A stretch of 64,000 nt of DNA from Chlorobiota bacterium (lineage in GTDB: Bacteria > Bacteroidota > Ignavibacteria > OLB7): assembly GCA_016788565.1 (NCBI GenBank), contig JAEUSP010000115.1, positions 1-64,000 of the forward strand, written 5' to 3'. Below, piece by piece: positions 43,138 through 51,200 of the stretch. The position numbers were made by a program, and so were the translations under genes. Under the pieces are notes generated by a model. The model was given only the letters and a program-made list of their open reading frames with translations. It made no database searches and was not told the DNA's origin. The stretch's first letter is position 1. Each line of letters opens with the position of its first letter.

Positions 43138-44019
43138 TCAGTCGTACGCAACTGTGGAGGGGATAATTCGGCGGATGGCCCAGAGCAGTTCAGCAGTTAA
43201 TTGGGGCTGTTGTTCGCGGTAGATTTCTGCAAGGTTCCGAAGCATCCGCGCCACGATTTCGCGGTTGGTTGCCGGCTCCAAGTAGCGTGGGTGGTAGTTG
43301 ATTCCCATCACCCGCAGAAGGTCGCAGCAATCTTGGTAGCTCAGGATTGAACCTCCATCGAACGTGTCAAGAAAAAAGCTATCCTCCTGCCCCTGATACT
43401 GCAACAGAAACCGCGCCGGAAAACTAATGCCAGCAATCGGAAGCCCCAACCGCCGCGCCAGCAGCAACACTACCACCGACAACGAAACAGGAATCCCCAC
43501 GCGTCGCTCAATCACCTTGTTCAGGAAGGAGTTGGCGGGGTCGTAATAGCTGTTCTGCGCCGCACCGCAAAACCCTAACTCTTGGAATAAATACCGCCCA
43601 ACTGCCTTTGCACGAGCAACGTCATCGGAGCTGTTGGCAACGGCAAACTGTAGCTGGCTGGCAAGCTGGTCAAGCTGCTGGGAGTATTTCGGGACATTGA
43701 GATCGGGATAGGCCACCAGCGCAACGGTGAAGGCTGCGGTTTCCAGATCAATATCCTGCTCCTCCTCTAACCCCTCCACCAACCGCTCAATCCCGCCGTG
43801 AAATACTTGAATGGCAATTTTCCCCAGGGCAACGCGGGCGTGTTCCAGGGCGACCGGGTTGGTTCCGGTTTCCATTGCTTCCCGCAGTGCCGGGGCGGCG
43901 GCAATCCCAAGCTCCACCAGCTTTCCCTGAACGGAGGCGGTTACGGCCGGGTCGTCGTCATCTATCAACGCCATCAAGGCGGGAAGGAGCTTGGAGTATG
44001 GATCGGTTTGTGCTGCCAT
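43138..44019 (-). CDS. SirB1/transglutaminase-like protein
   Basis: The 293-aa product has a helical N-terminal half and a SirB1-type transglutaminase-like second half. NSFLNKVIERRVGIPVSLSVVVLLLARRLGLPIAGISFPARFLL closely follows the SirB1 pattern, with the FP..FLL motif. SirB1 proteins lack an established role. The gene follows the LOG-family gene by 14 bases and is almost certainly in the same operon. No signal peptide is visible. Confidence 0.85.
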   Translation of the reverse strand: MAAQTDPYSKLLPALMALIDDDDPAVTASVQGKLVELGIAAAPALREAMETGTNPVALEHARVALGKIAIQVFHGGIERLVEGLEEEQDIDLETAAFTVALVAYPDLNVPKYSQQLDQLASQLQFAVANSSDDVARAKAVGRYLFQELGFCGAAQNSYYDPANSFLNKVIERRVGIPVSLSVVVLLLARRLGLPIAGISFPARFLLQYQGQEDSFFLDTFDGGSILSYQDCCDLLRVMGINYHPRYLEPATNREIVARMLRNLAEIYREQQPQLTAELLWAIRRIIPSTVAYD

Positions 44020-44033
44020 TACCGCTGCAAAAA

Positions 44034-44894
44034 TTATAGCTGATGGAACTTCGCCAGGGATTCCGTCAAGTAGGTAAACGCATCGTGAACATCGTTCGAG
44101 CGGTGGAACAAATTCAGGTCGTCGGGGGAGATCATCCCGAACTCCACCATGCGTGGGAAGTTGATGACTTCATCCCAGAAATCGCTTCCGTACAGAACGA
44201 TGGGCAAGTTTTTCGTCACCTTTCGGGTTTGCACCAGTGTCAATAACTCCATGCACTCATCCAGCGTGCCATAGCCGCCCGGGAAGATCACCATGGCGTT
44301 GGCAAGCTGCATAAAAAACAGCTTCCGCATGAAGAAATAATGGAACTCGAAGTTCAGCGTCCCCGAGATATACGGGTTGGGAAATTGCTCGAACGGCAGC
44401 GAGATATTCAGCCCGATGGACTCACCTCCGGCAAGATGCGCCCCCTGGTTTGCGGCCTCCATAATTCCCGGGCCGCCGCCGGTGCAAACCACAAAACGCT
44501 TCTGGCTTCCGGGGGGAGTGTGTTGTTTCCCCCACTCGGTTATCAGGCGCGAAAGCTCCACGGCATCGGCGTAGTAGCGGCCCATCAGATGCTTCGTTCT
44601 CAGCATATCCAGCGTGGCAAGGTGAAGCTCGCGCTGTTCGCCGTGCGATTGCGCGATTTGCCGTTCAATGGCGGCAATGGTGCGTGCGGTGTGCTCTGGC
44701 GGAGCAATCCGTGCCGACCCAAAGAAGACCACCGCACCCGAAACATTATGCCGGATGAACCGCTCTGTTGGCTCGATATATTCGGCCATAATTCGGATCA
44801 CCCGCGCATCGGGGCTGTTCAGAAACTCGCTGTTGTTGTAGGCTTTGGTGATTGGCCGCTCGGGCTGTTCGGGTTGTGTATGTTGTTCCGCCAT
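44034..44894 (-). CDS. LOG-family nucleotide phosphoribohydrolase (TIGR00730-like)
   Basis: The 286-aa product belongs to the LOG/Rossmann-fold family that hydrolyses cytokinin-type riboside 5'-monophosphates or other purine nucleotides. The diagnostic motifs GGGPGIMEAANQGA and PGGYGTLDECMELL are both present. An extra N-terminal region (AEYIEPTERFIRHNVSGAVVFFGSARI) fits the long form. It is the first gene of a two-gene unit with the SirB1-like gene. The reaction in this organism is inferred from the family. Confidence 0.9.
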   Translation of the reverse strand: MAEQHTQPEQPERPITKAYNNSEFLNSPDARVIRIMAEYIEPTERFIRHNVSGAVVFFGSARIAPPEHTARTIAAIERQIAQSHGEQRELHLATLDMLRTKHLMGRYYADAVELSRLITEWGKQHTPPGSQKRFVVCTGGGPGIMEAANQGAHLAGGESIGLNISLPFEQFPNPYISGTLNFEFHYFFMRKLFFMQLANAMVIFPGGYGTLDECMELLTLVQTRKVTKNLPIVLYGSDFWDEVINFPRMVEFGMISPDDLNLFHRSNDVHDAFTYLTESLAKFHQL

Positions 44895-45020
44895 GCGGGT
44901 TATCCTGTGCGTTGTTAAATAGGGGAAGAGTGTGTTGATATGGGCTGGTTAATACAATGCTGATGGCGACAAGAAATCTTAGTTCATCGAAAATGAACAT
45001 GCAAATTATGAATCAAGTTA

Positions 45021-45080
45021 CCGAATATCGTCCCCGCTCATGCTGAGCCCCGTCGAAGTATGAGTGGAGCCACCGAATAT
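45021..45080. repeat. REP-like palindrome, full copy
   Basis: CCGAATATCGTCCCCGCTCAT then GCTGAGCCCCGTCGAAGT then ATGAGTGGAGCCACCGAATAT. This copy shows both flanking ends and is a good consensus. Confidence 0.8.
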
Positions 45081-45171
45081 AGAAGCAGCCAATGCGCCAC
45101 CTACCGTTTTCCCTTTGGCACACTATCGCATAGATAAGCCGAAATTTCAACCAGCTGCCCGCAAATATAAA

Positions 45172-45206
45172 CGCGCCCGACGATCTGGTAACGATCGCCG
45201 GGCGCG
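45172..45206 (-). terminator. Strong GC hairpin, probable minus-strand terminator
   Basis: CGCGCCCG pairs with CGGGCGCG around an inner CGATC/GATCG stem. Read on the minus strand it runs into TTTATATTT. It may end the transcript of the module B genes about 600 bases away. Between 45207 and 45475 I see no gene. Confidence 0.6.
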
Positions 45207-45475
45207 TCCCGCTTTACGTGTGTGAAACAATGCGCCCCAAATGGACGCGGTGAGGAACACCCCAGTGATGGGGTTGTGCGTTAGGATTGGCGTTGGTCAG
45301 AATGTTGGTAGGAGGAACATCTGGTCAAGGAACGGAGGTACGATTCGGATGCGCAGGGACGCGCAAGGAGGGAACCTTCGCCAATCTCACGCGGTTGCTA
45401 CGTTTTAAGGAATTGAACGCATGGTGCTGCCGGCACATGGTTCAAAAACGTAGCGATGCTGTTGAGGAACAGTTT

Positions 45476-45781
45476 TCAAAGAATGGGTGAGAGTACATCA
45501 CCAAAAAAAGCACTCGGACGACGGCCCGCGCCAAAGATTCCGTAACATTTGGCTTGCAGACAATGAGTGACGGTGATACCGTTTCCCCCCTGCTGCGCGG
45601 TGGAAAATGGCGGCATGGCCGTCGTCCGATTAGTGTTCGCTTCTGTGGCCAACAGACTGGAATTCAGCCCCCCAGAATTTCCAGTACTACCAGCAGAAGC
45701 TATCACAAGGATATCGTCCGTATGGGTCGGAGAGGAGGCCCCGGCATACCGGACAGATATCGTGCAGTTTTCAAGGAACAA
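45476..45781 (-). pseudogene. Remnant of a choice-of-anchor/Ig-like secreted protein
   Basis: A frame of about 100 codons contains CTISVRYAGASSPTHTDDIL followed by VIASAGSTGN, closely like the repeated Ig-like unit of choice-of-anchor-D secreted proteins. There is no signal peptide, and a stop precedes the frame. It lies downstream of the module B T9SS gene on the same strand. I think it is a fragment of a larger secreted protein. The pattern is short, so the call is tentative. Confidence 0.35.
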
Positions 45782-45811
45782 GCGTTTGTTGTTCAGCTAC
45801 CGAACGGCAGA

Positions 45812-46324
45812 TCAGCGAGCCACCACAATTCTTCCCACCCCGGCCAACACCCCACCACAATTCAAGCTGAACGAATAGACCCCGTTTGGCAAAGCAGCCG
45901 TGGCATACTGCACCGATTGCTGCGAGGGATGAACCTCCATCTGTTGGATGTCGGCTTGCGTGCCACGGTTATCGTACAGCCGCAGTTCCGCTTGGCCGAA
46001 CAGTGAGGTTTTCAATGGGATCGCCACCACTCCGGTTGCGGGGTCGGGGCTGGATGCTGTCAGTGCAAAAGGAGCTGCACCCTGGATCGCGTTCCGCAGC
46101 GACTCTATCGCTTGTTGGCGGGCATCTTCCCCTTCGTTTCCGCGCACCCACCGCCATGTTTTTCCGCCATCGTTCGTAACTAATGCCGAGCGTCCTTCTG
46201 CGGAGACGACGGTGATATTATCGTCGGCAGATTCCGAGTTGCCATTGTTTTGTGCCATCAGGTTTGGGGCGCAAAACAGCACCGAAGCTGCGGTGGCAAG
46301 CAGATATATCAGGTAGCGTTTCAT
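45812..46324 (-). CDS. Short Ycf48-like protein with T9SS sorting domain
   Basis: The 170-aa product has a signal peptide ending APNLMAQ. One Asp-box (TNDGGKTWRWV) follows, as in Ycf48/BNR proteins, and then a T9SS-like C-terminal domain (ELRLYDNRGTQADIQQMEVH ... GVYSFSL). It looks like a much-shortened relative of the 774-aa protein at 38655: signal, one blade, sorting domain. It starts 27 bases after the Cys-rich gene's stop and forms module B with it and the LuxR fusion. Confidence 0.75.
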   Translation of the reverse strand: MKRYLIYLLATAASVLFCAPNLMAQNNGNSESADDNITVVSAEGRSALVTNDGGKTWRWVRGNEGEDARQQAIESLRNAIQGAAPFALTASSPDPATGVVAIPLKTSLFGQAELRLYDNRGTQADIQQMEVHPSQQSVQYATAALPNGVYSFSLNCGGVLAGVGRIVVAR

Positions 46325-46351
46325 GCCGATGATGCTCCACAGAGTGATTGA

Positions 46352-46984
46352 TTACTGGCATGTTGTTTCGCATGGCAGGCCGTTGGGCCCGATGCCGCAG
46401 CTACCGGTTGGAGTCACCCCAATCAGCGTGATTGAAGGACCGCTTGCGCCCGGCGGGCAGCAGACGGCGTACTCTTTTTCGCACGAAGCAGTGATGTCGC
46501 AGCTTTGGAAGTGAGTTCCATTACCGCTTCCGGTACGGGAAACACACAGCGACTGATAGACTTTCGTGACAGTGGGAGTTGAGCAACTTGGCCCACAAGC
46601 GGTATATCCGTTGGTAATCCCCTGAGCCACGGCAAGCTGGGAAAGCATTCCGAAAAGCTGCCCGGTTGGAATTGCATCAATCACCCCAGCACAATCGCCC
46701 GTGCAACGGATGGAACTGGTGTTCAAGACATAGTCTATCCGGTTGGTGGAGGTGCGGTAAACGACGATCTCCATTCCTATGCTGCACTCTTTTTTTTCTT
46801 TTTCATCAGCCAGTAGCTGGCCTCCTTGACCACCAACCTGTAAATTGACCCAGAATGTTGCTATAACCGTAGCATTCGGATCGGATGGATGCGGAGGGTA
46901 TGGCTGGGCAGATGCCTCGGTTGAATGCCATAATAGCATTGCTATTATGGCAACTATGCTTCTTGTGAATAGCGTACTGTTCAT
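46352..46984 (-). CDS. Secreted cysteine-rich protein of a novel family, member B
   Basis: The 210-aa product has a signal peptide ending TEASAQ. The mature part is Cys-rich with C-x3-C-x12-C-x14-C-x5-C-x6-CC, followed later by a final C-x3-C (CETTC). The spacing closely follows the protein at 41126, and the gene holds the same position between a regulator and a Ycf48-like T9SS gene. Overall sequence identity beyond cysteines is low. It has no recognised domain and may be exported to the surface with its T9SS neighbour. It is part of an operon with the 45812 gene. Confidence 0.7.
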   Translation of the reverse strand: MNSTLFTRSIVAIIAMLLWHSTEASAQPYPPHPSDPNATVIATFWVNLQVGGQGGQLLADEKEKKECSIGMEIVVYRTSTNRIDYVLNTSSIRCTGDCAGVIDAIPTGQLFGMLSQLAVAQGITNGYTACGPSCSTPTVTKVYQSLCVSRTGSGNGTHFQSCDITASCEKEYAVCCPPGASGPSITLIGVTPTGSCGIGPNGLPCETTCQ

Positions 46985-47135
46985 TGCTTTGGGGGCTTAT
47001 CGAAACGTCTTTCCGTGCTGTTTACAACTACTCGGCAGATGCACGAGTAAGGCTCATTCAGCCGATTGCAATATCGCTGATGATCACGCCAGATTCCTAT
47101 ACCACTATCGTGTATTTTTTTCTTGCCGCACTGAG

Positions 47136-48353
47136 TTAGAAGCCTAATCGCGAAGTAAAGTACTTTGCAAACAATTCTTGCGCGCTACCAGTATTGGTCT
47201 TGTGGTAGATATTAGAAGCATGCTTGCGCACGGTTTCAATGGAGATAAGTAGCCGATCTGCCATTTGTTGGTAAGAATGCCCAAGTAACTGTAGAATCAC
47301 CACTTTCTGTTCTTGCTCTGTAAGCTCGGCATCCCGGTTCAACGCAGCCATCGCATCATTCAGAACATATCCTTGGGGTTTGGCCAGCTGATAACGTGCA
47401 ACAAGGTCGGAAAAAAGAAACTCTATGAACTTCTCTTGCAAATGAAGGAACTCAATTGTGTGTCGCGAGATAGGCGCTTTTGTTTTCTCCCGCCATAGCA
47501 CGATAACACCGATGTATTCGCGCTGTTGGTAATAATACTCGAAACAAGAAGGTGGATGATAGATTCTTTCTGTAAACCCCTTGCTTGCCAGACTACTCAC
47601 AATCCGTTGTGAAGGAGCGTGCTCGGCATCACGCGAAGTAACAGCAAGAGAACTCGGCTTTTGATCACCTGCCTGAACGAATTGTGTGACCGATTGCTGC
47701 TTATCCAGCTTGCCTGGATTCAACAGATCACACGCAACATCAATCACCACTGTTATTCTATCTACGTCAAATAGCAACGTTTGAAGCCCATCCCGAAATG
47801 CAGTTATCCACTGAACAACATCTGGTGTGGTTGGCAGGGTGTTCAAGAACCCCAAAAAACTTGCAGAAACAAGCGAGTTGTAGGGATTCGCTCCTGCAAC
47901 TGCTATAGGCTTAGAGCCATCCACTGTTTGCCAATCTTTCCGTATTCCCAGAGTTGTTCGCAGTAAACGGGAGACTCCCTCAAGGCTATATTCTACGTTA
48001 TGTTGCTCTTGTATCCATCGCCGCACCGACTCTAAGGTTCGCAGATTCCCGGCCTCAAACTCTTTTTTTAGAGACTCAACTCCATGGTGATCAAGGCGCT
48101 GTGGTCTGCCACGCTTTCCATTTCCAGCAATAAATTCCTCAAATCCTTGATTCACGTAGGTTTTCCACCAACGTCGCACAGTACGCTCGGAACACCCTGC
48201 CTGTTCAGCAATTGCTTCTAATGGTAGCTCTGGCTGTTGTTTTATCAAACGGAGAATCCGAATTTTTTGTACATCTGGCTCGCTCATGCGGCGTTCCTGC
48301 CACAGGAGCATATCAAGACTTTCCGTTACAGTTCGGGAGCGAGATTTTGCCAT
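47136..48353 (-). CDS. Fusion regulator: IS630-transposase-like HTH, GAF-like middle, LuxR HTH
   Basis: The product is 405 aa from the ATG at 48353. Residues ~35-70 are an HTH (LEAIAEQAGCSERTVRRWWKTY). With ~71-136 (GFEEFIAGNGKRGRPQR to YSLEGVSRLLRTTLGI) they match the N-terminal DNA-binding half of IS630-family transposases. No DDE catalytic domain follows. Residues ~165-335 resemble a GAF-like domain (YIGVIVLWREKTKAPIS). Residues ~344-405 are a LuxR-type HTH (LTEQEQKVVILQLLGHSYQQ ... TVRKHASNIYHKT). It looks like a domesticated transposase DNA-binding part reused in a regulator. It is the first gene of module B, upstream of the Cys-rich gene. The -7-like element at 48388-48395 may be part of its promoter. 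Confidence 0.8.
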   Translation of the reverse strand: MAKSRSRTVTESLDMLLWQERRMSEPDVQKIRILRLIKQQPELPLEAIAEQAGCSERTVRRWWKTYVNQGFEEFIAGNGKRGRPQRLDHHGVESLKKEFEAGNLRTLESVRRWIQEQHNVEYSLEGVSRLLRTTLGIRKDWQTVDGSKPIAVAGANPYNSLVSASFLGFLNTLPTTPDVVQWITAFRDGLQTLLFDVDRITVVIDVACDLLNPGKLDKQQSVTQFVQAGDQKPSSLAVTSRDAEHAPSQRIVSSLASKGFTERIYHPPSCFEYYYQQREYIGVIVLWREKTKAPISRHTIEFLHLQEKFIEFLFSDLVARYQLAKPQGYVLNDAMAALNRDAELTEQEQKVVILQLLGHSYQQMADRLLISIETVRKHASNIYHKTNTGSAQELFAKYFTSRLGF

Positions 48354-48387
48354 AATGATACCTTGTACTATCAATTTAGAATCCGGC

Positions 48388-48395
48388 CAAATATA
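48388..48395 (-). promoter_or_regulatory. -7-like element TATATTTG upstream of the LuxR fusion
   Basis: TATATTTG on the minus strand lies 35 bases before the ATG. I found no matching -33 TTTG at 19-21 bases, so it is only a half-site candidate. Confidence 0.3.
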
Positions 48396-48514
48396 ATTGA
48401 ACTCTCAGAAAAATTGGGTAGCTCAGTACCTTCTTTCAACCACAACGCCCCAATCCCCCCGAAACATCACTGGTAGGATTGAGGCGGTTGTTGCTTGTAT
48501 GATGCTTGTCTGCT

Positions 48515-48796
48515 TTATCGCGCAAGAATCATCCAGCGCGAAGCACGGTACGAACCGGATTCTAAGCTATAACAGTATAAACCGCTCGGTAGCCACTCAC
48601 CATTGAACATCACCCGATAGGCTCCTGCCTCCAGATACGCGGCAACAGGACGCGCCACTTCCTCACCCAACAGATTTGTGATCCGAATGATTACTGGACC
48701 ATCCAGCCCTACCGAAAACGGCAACTCCGTTGTCGGGTTAAAAGGGTTCGGGCGATTCTCCAACAACGCATAGCCCGCATCGCTCGATTCTATCAT
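48515..48796 (-). pseudogene. Orphan T9SS sorting domain fragment
   Basis: The 93-aa frame starts just before RPNPFNPTTELPFSVGLDG and ends SRWMILAR, which is a complete T9SS type A sorting domain with nothing else. There is no signal peptide, and in-frame stops lie close upstream. It is likely the 3' remnant of a lost secreted protein gene. A role as a stand-alone peptide is possible but unsupported. Confidence 0.6.
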
Positions 48797-48904
48797 CCGA
48801 AAATTGGTAGTGGTTCACTCGGGTGAGATGCAGAAGATGATAGCCATGTAGGAGCAACACGCTAAATTTGAAGATTCTCCCCACTATGAGCCACTACCCC
48901 AAAG

Positions 48905-48933
48905 CCAAGAGTGAAATGTGAAGAGTGAAATAG
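48905..48933. repeat. heptameric repeat, ATTTCAC/TCTTCAC type (reverse)
   Basis: GAGTGAAATGTGAAGAGTGAAAT, equivalent to ATTTCAC TCTTCAC ATTTCAC TCTT on the other strand, similar to the array at 37010-37044. Confidence 0.65.
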
Positions 48934-48957
48934 AGCCAAAGCCAGCAACCAACTAAT

Positions 48958-49073
48958 GATACTCGGCGCAAATTGGTTTGCGAAATTCTACTCAGCCAGA
49001 TGTGGTATGGATTCCCGCTTTCGCGGGAATGACAGTGATTAAGTTTTTCGCAAACCACTCTGTTTGGAGTAGA
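48958..49073. mobile_element. MITE-like element, 116 bp, copy 3
   Basis: GATACTC...GAGTAGA ends (slightly diverged), with GGTTTGCGAAA and TTTCGCAAACC inner repeats and the GATTCCCGC/GCGGGAATG hairpin. Same orientation and same length as copy 2. Confidence 0.82.
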
Positions 49074-49105
49074 CAACTGACCACTGACAACTGACAACTG
49101 ACCAT
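49073..49105. repeat. heptameric tandem array, ACTGACC/ACTGACA units
   Basis: About four heptamers directly follow the MITE-like element. Another short run, TATCAAT TATCAAT TATTCAT, occurs at 49152-49172. Confidence 0.75.
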
Positions 49106-49171
49106 CACCCCGCCTCCGCCAAAAATCCCCCTCCCCCTCACCAACCGGCAACTATCAATTATCAATTATTC

Positions 49172-49204
49172 ATTGCCTCCCCCCTTGTTGGCGTTGTAAG
49201 TTTG
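49172..49204 (+). promoter_or_regulatory. Possible mrdA promoter, ATTG-N21-TAAGTTTG
   Basis: ATTG (49172-49175) and TAAGTTTG (49197-49204) are spaced by 21 bases, close to the 19 seen for tRNA-Asn and rpmB. The gene's ATG lies 36 bases further on. Confidence 0.5.
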
Positions 49205-49240
49205 CTGCAAGAACAGACCACGGCAGCACGGACGACAACA

Positions 49241-51124
49241 ATGAACGACGAACAGCAATTTGGATCGCGCACGCGCAAGAACATTTTTATGGCCATTGTG
49301 GGCTTGGTTGCGTTAGCATTTGTGGGGCGGCTGGTGCAGTTGCAGTTGGTTGAAGGGCAGGAATACCGCCAGAAATCGGAGGCACAAGGGATTAAGCGGA
49401 ACGTGCGCGAGCCGAACCGTGGCGCGATTTACGACCGCTACGGGCGGTTGCTGGTGGGGAACGTTCCGGCCTACAGCATCTCGGTAGTTCCGAACAAACT
49501 GACCCCTGAGGTGAAGTGGAAATTGGCCACAGTGATGCGGGTGGATACCGCCGAAATTGACCGTTTGGTAAAGCAGTTCAAAACCAACGACTACTCCCCC
49601 GTCAAAATTTTCCGCGATGTCACCTATGCCGATTTTGCGCGGTTAAGCGAGCTTCATACCGAGCTTCCCGGCATTGATATTGAGGAAGACAGCAAGCGTG
49701 AGTACACCTCCGAAATCCGTGCAAGCCACATTCTTGGCTACATCGGCCCAATCAGCGAAGGGGAGTTGAAGACCGCTGGCGATTACTATTTGCGGAACGA
49801 CCTTATCGGCAAAAATGGAGTAGAGAAAGCGTGGGAAACCGAGCTTCGCGGGGAAAAAGGATATGAGTTTCTGCTGGTGAACAACCGTGGCAAACGGGTT
49901 GGCAGTTTCAACAACGGCAACAACGATCTGAAGCCGTTCAACGGGTTCGATTTGTACTTGGGGGTGGATGCACAGCTTCAGCAATATGCCGAACAATTGC
50001 TGCGCCCGTACCACGGCGCGGTGGTTGCGTTGGACCCCAGCACCGGCGAGATTCTTGCAATGGCCAGCGCGCCCGATTACGACCTCCGCATCTTCAGCGG
50101 CTCGCGCGACCGCGACGCAATCCGTGCCCTGAAATTAGATACGAACAACGTGCCGGAGATGAACCGCGCAACGCAAGCGGTCTATCCCAGCGGCTCAACT
50201 TGGAAAATGCTGATGTCCATCGCTGGGCTGATGTCGGGAACAATCACCCCACAAACCACCATCTCCTGCCCGGGTTCTTTCACGTTTGGCGGCAACACTT
50301 GGAAGTGCCACGGCGCGCACGGCGCGGTGAATGTCCAGAAATCCATCCACGTGTCCTGCAACGTGTTTTACTACAAACTGGTGTTGCAGTTGGGGATTGA
50401 TAACTACTACAAGTATGCTCACCTTTTTCACTTTGGCGAGAAGATCAGCCCCGACATCACCGAAGGGGGAACGCTGATGCCATCGCGGGGGTACATGGAT
50501 AAAAAATATGGGAAGGATCGGTGGCGAGGGCCGCTGGTGAACTTGGGAATTGGGCAGGGGGATATGCTGGTGAACCCGTTGCAGCTTGCCGCCTACTGCG
50601 CAGCCATTGCCAACAACGGGGTGTGGAACAAACCCCACATGGTGCGTGCGGTCCGCAACCGCCGATTGAACAACGAGATTGACCGCGTCCGCTACGACCC
50701 CGAGAATTTGGGAATCTCCATGGATATTCTGAAGGTGATCCAAGAAGGGATGTACGACGTGGTGAACACCCCCGGCGGAACAGCACGGGCCGCAAAGTTA
50801 GATAGCATCATCGTTGCCGGAAAAACCGGAACCGCACAAGCGGGAAAAGGGAAAAAAGACCACGCATGGTTTGTCTGCTACGCACCGTTCGATAAGCCCA
50901 AAATTGCGCTGTGTGTGTTGGTGGAAAACAGCGGCTTTGGCGGAACCTACTCCGCCCCAATCGCCCGCAAACTGATTCGGTTTTTCCTAACCCGCCAACG
51001 CGAAGCGGGGGATGAGGTTGTGGATCACAACGTGCAATCCCCCTACGCGCTCCCCTCCATCATGCCCGACAGCGGCGACTCGCAAGAAAGCGATTTAATC
51101 CCAGCGGAGTTGATGCCGGAGTAA
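49241..51124 (+). CDS. mrdA: Penicillin-binding protein 2 (cell-elongation transpeptidase)
   Basis: The product is 627 aa from the ATG at 49241. A short cytoplasmic tail precedes one membrane helix (NIFMAIVGLVALAFVGRLV), then the PBP dimerisation domain and the transpeptidase domain. The serine nucleophile is S319 in SGSTWK (S-x-x-K), with SCN and KTGTAQAG as the second and third motifs. It cross-links lateral wall peptidoglycan with RodA during elongation, but no rodA or mre genes are in view. The frame opens at a TTG at 49202, but the ATG better matches the expected N-terminus. Confidence 0.96.
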   Translation: MNDEQQFGSRTRKNIFMAIVGLVALAFVGRLVQLQLVEGQEYRQKSEAQGIKRNVREPNRGAIYDRYGRLLVGNVPAYSISVVPNKLTPEVKWKLATVMRVDTAEIDRLVKQFKTNDYSPVKIFRDVTYADFARLSELHTELPGIDIEEDSKREYTSEIRASHILGYIGPISEGELKTAGDYYLRNDLIGKNGVEKAWETELRGEKGYEFLLVNNRGKRVGSFNNGNNDLKPFNGFDLYLGVDAQLQQYAEQLLRPYHGAVVALDPSTGEILAMASAPDYDLRIFSGSRDRDAIRALKLDTNNVPEMNRATQAVYPSGSTWKMLMSIAGLMSGTITPQTTISCPGSFTFGGNTWKCHGAHGAVNVQKSIHVSCNVFYYKLVLQLGIDNYYKYAHLFHFGEKISPDITEGGTLMPSRGYMDKKYGKDRWRGPLVNLGIGQGDMLVNPLQLAAYCAAIANNGVWNKPHMVRAVRNRRLNNEIDRVRYDPENLGISMDILKVIQEGMYDVVNTPGGTARAAKLDSIIVAGKTGTAQAGKGKKDHAWFVCYAPFDKPKIALCVLVENSGFGGTYSAPIARKLIRFFLTRQREAGDEVVDHNVQSPYALPSIMPDSGDSQESDLIPAELMPE

Positions 51125-51125
51125 G

Positions 51126-51150
51126 AAGTATGAGCGGAGCCACCGAACCG
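51126..51150. repeat. REP-like element, partial
   Basis: AAGTATGAGCGGAGCCACCG is the right part of the REP-like palindrome, located directly after the mrdA stop. Confidence 0.6.
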
Positions 51151-51200
51151 AGAAGCAGACGCTCCCTTGGTGATTCTGAAATCTTCAACAACCCACATTC

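Noticed and set aside
45554-46006. Plus-strand 150-codon frame
   Set aside because: It overlaps the minus-strand T9SS protein and remnant, and shows no domain or ribosome site.
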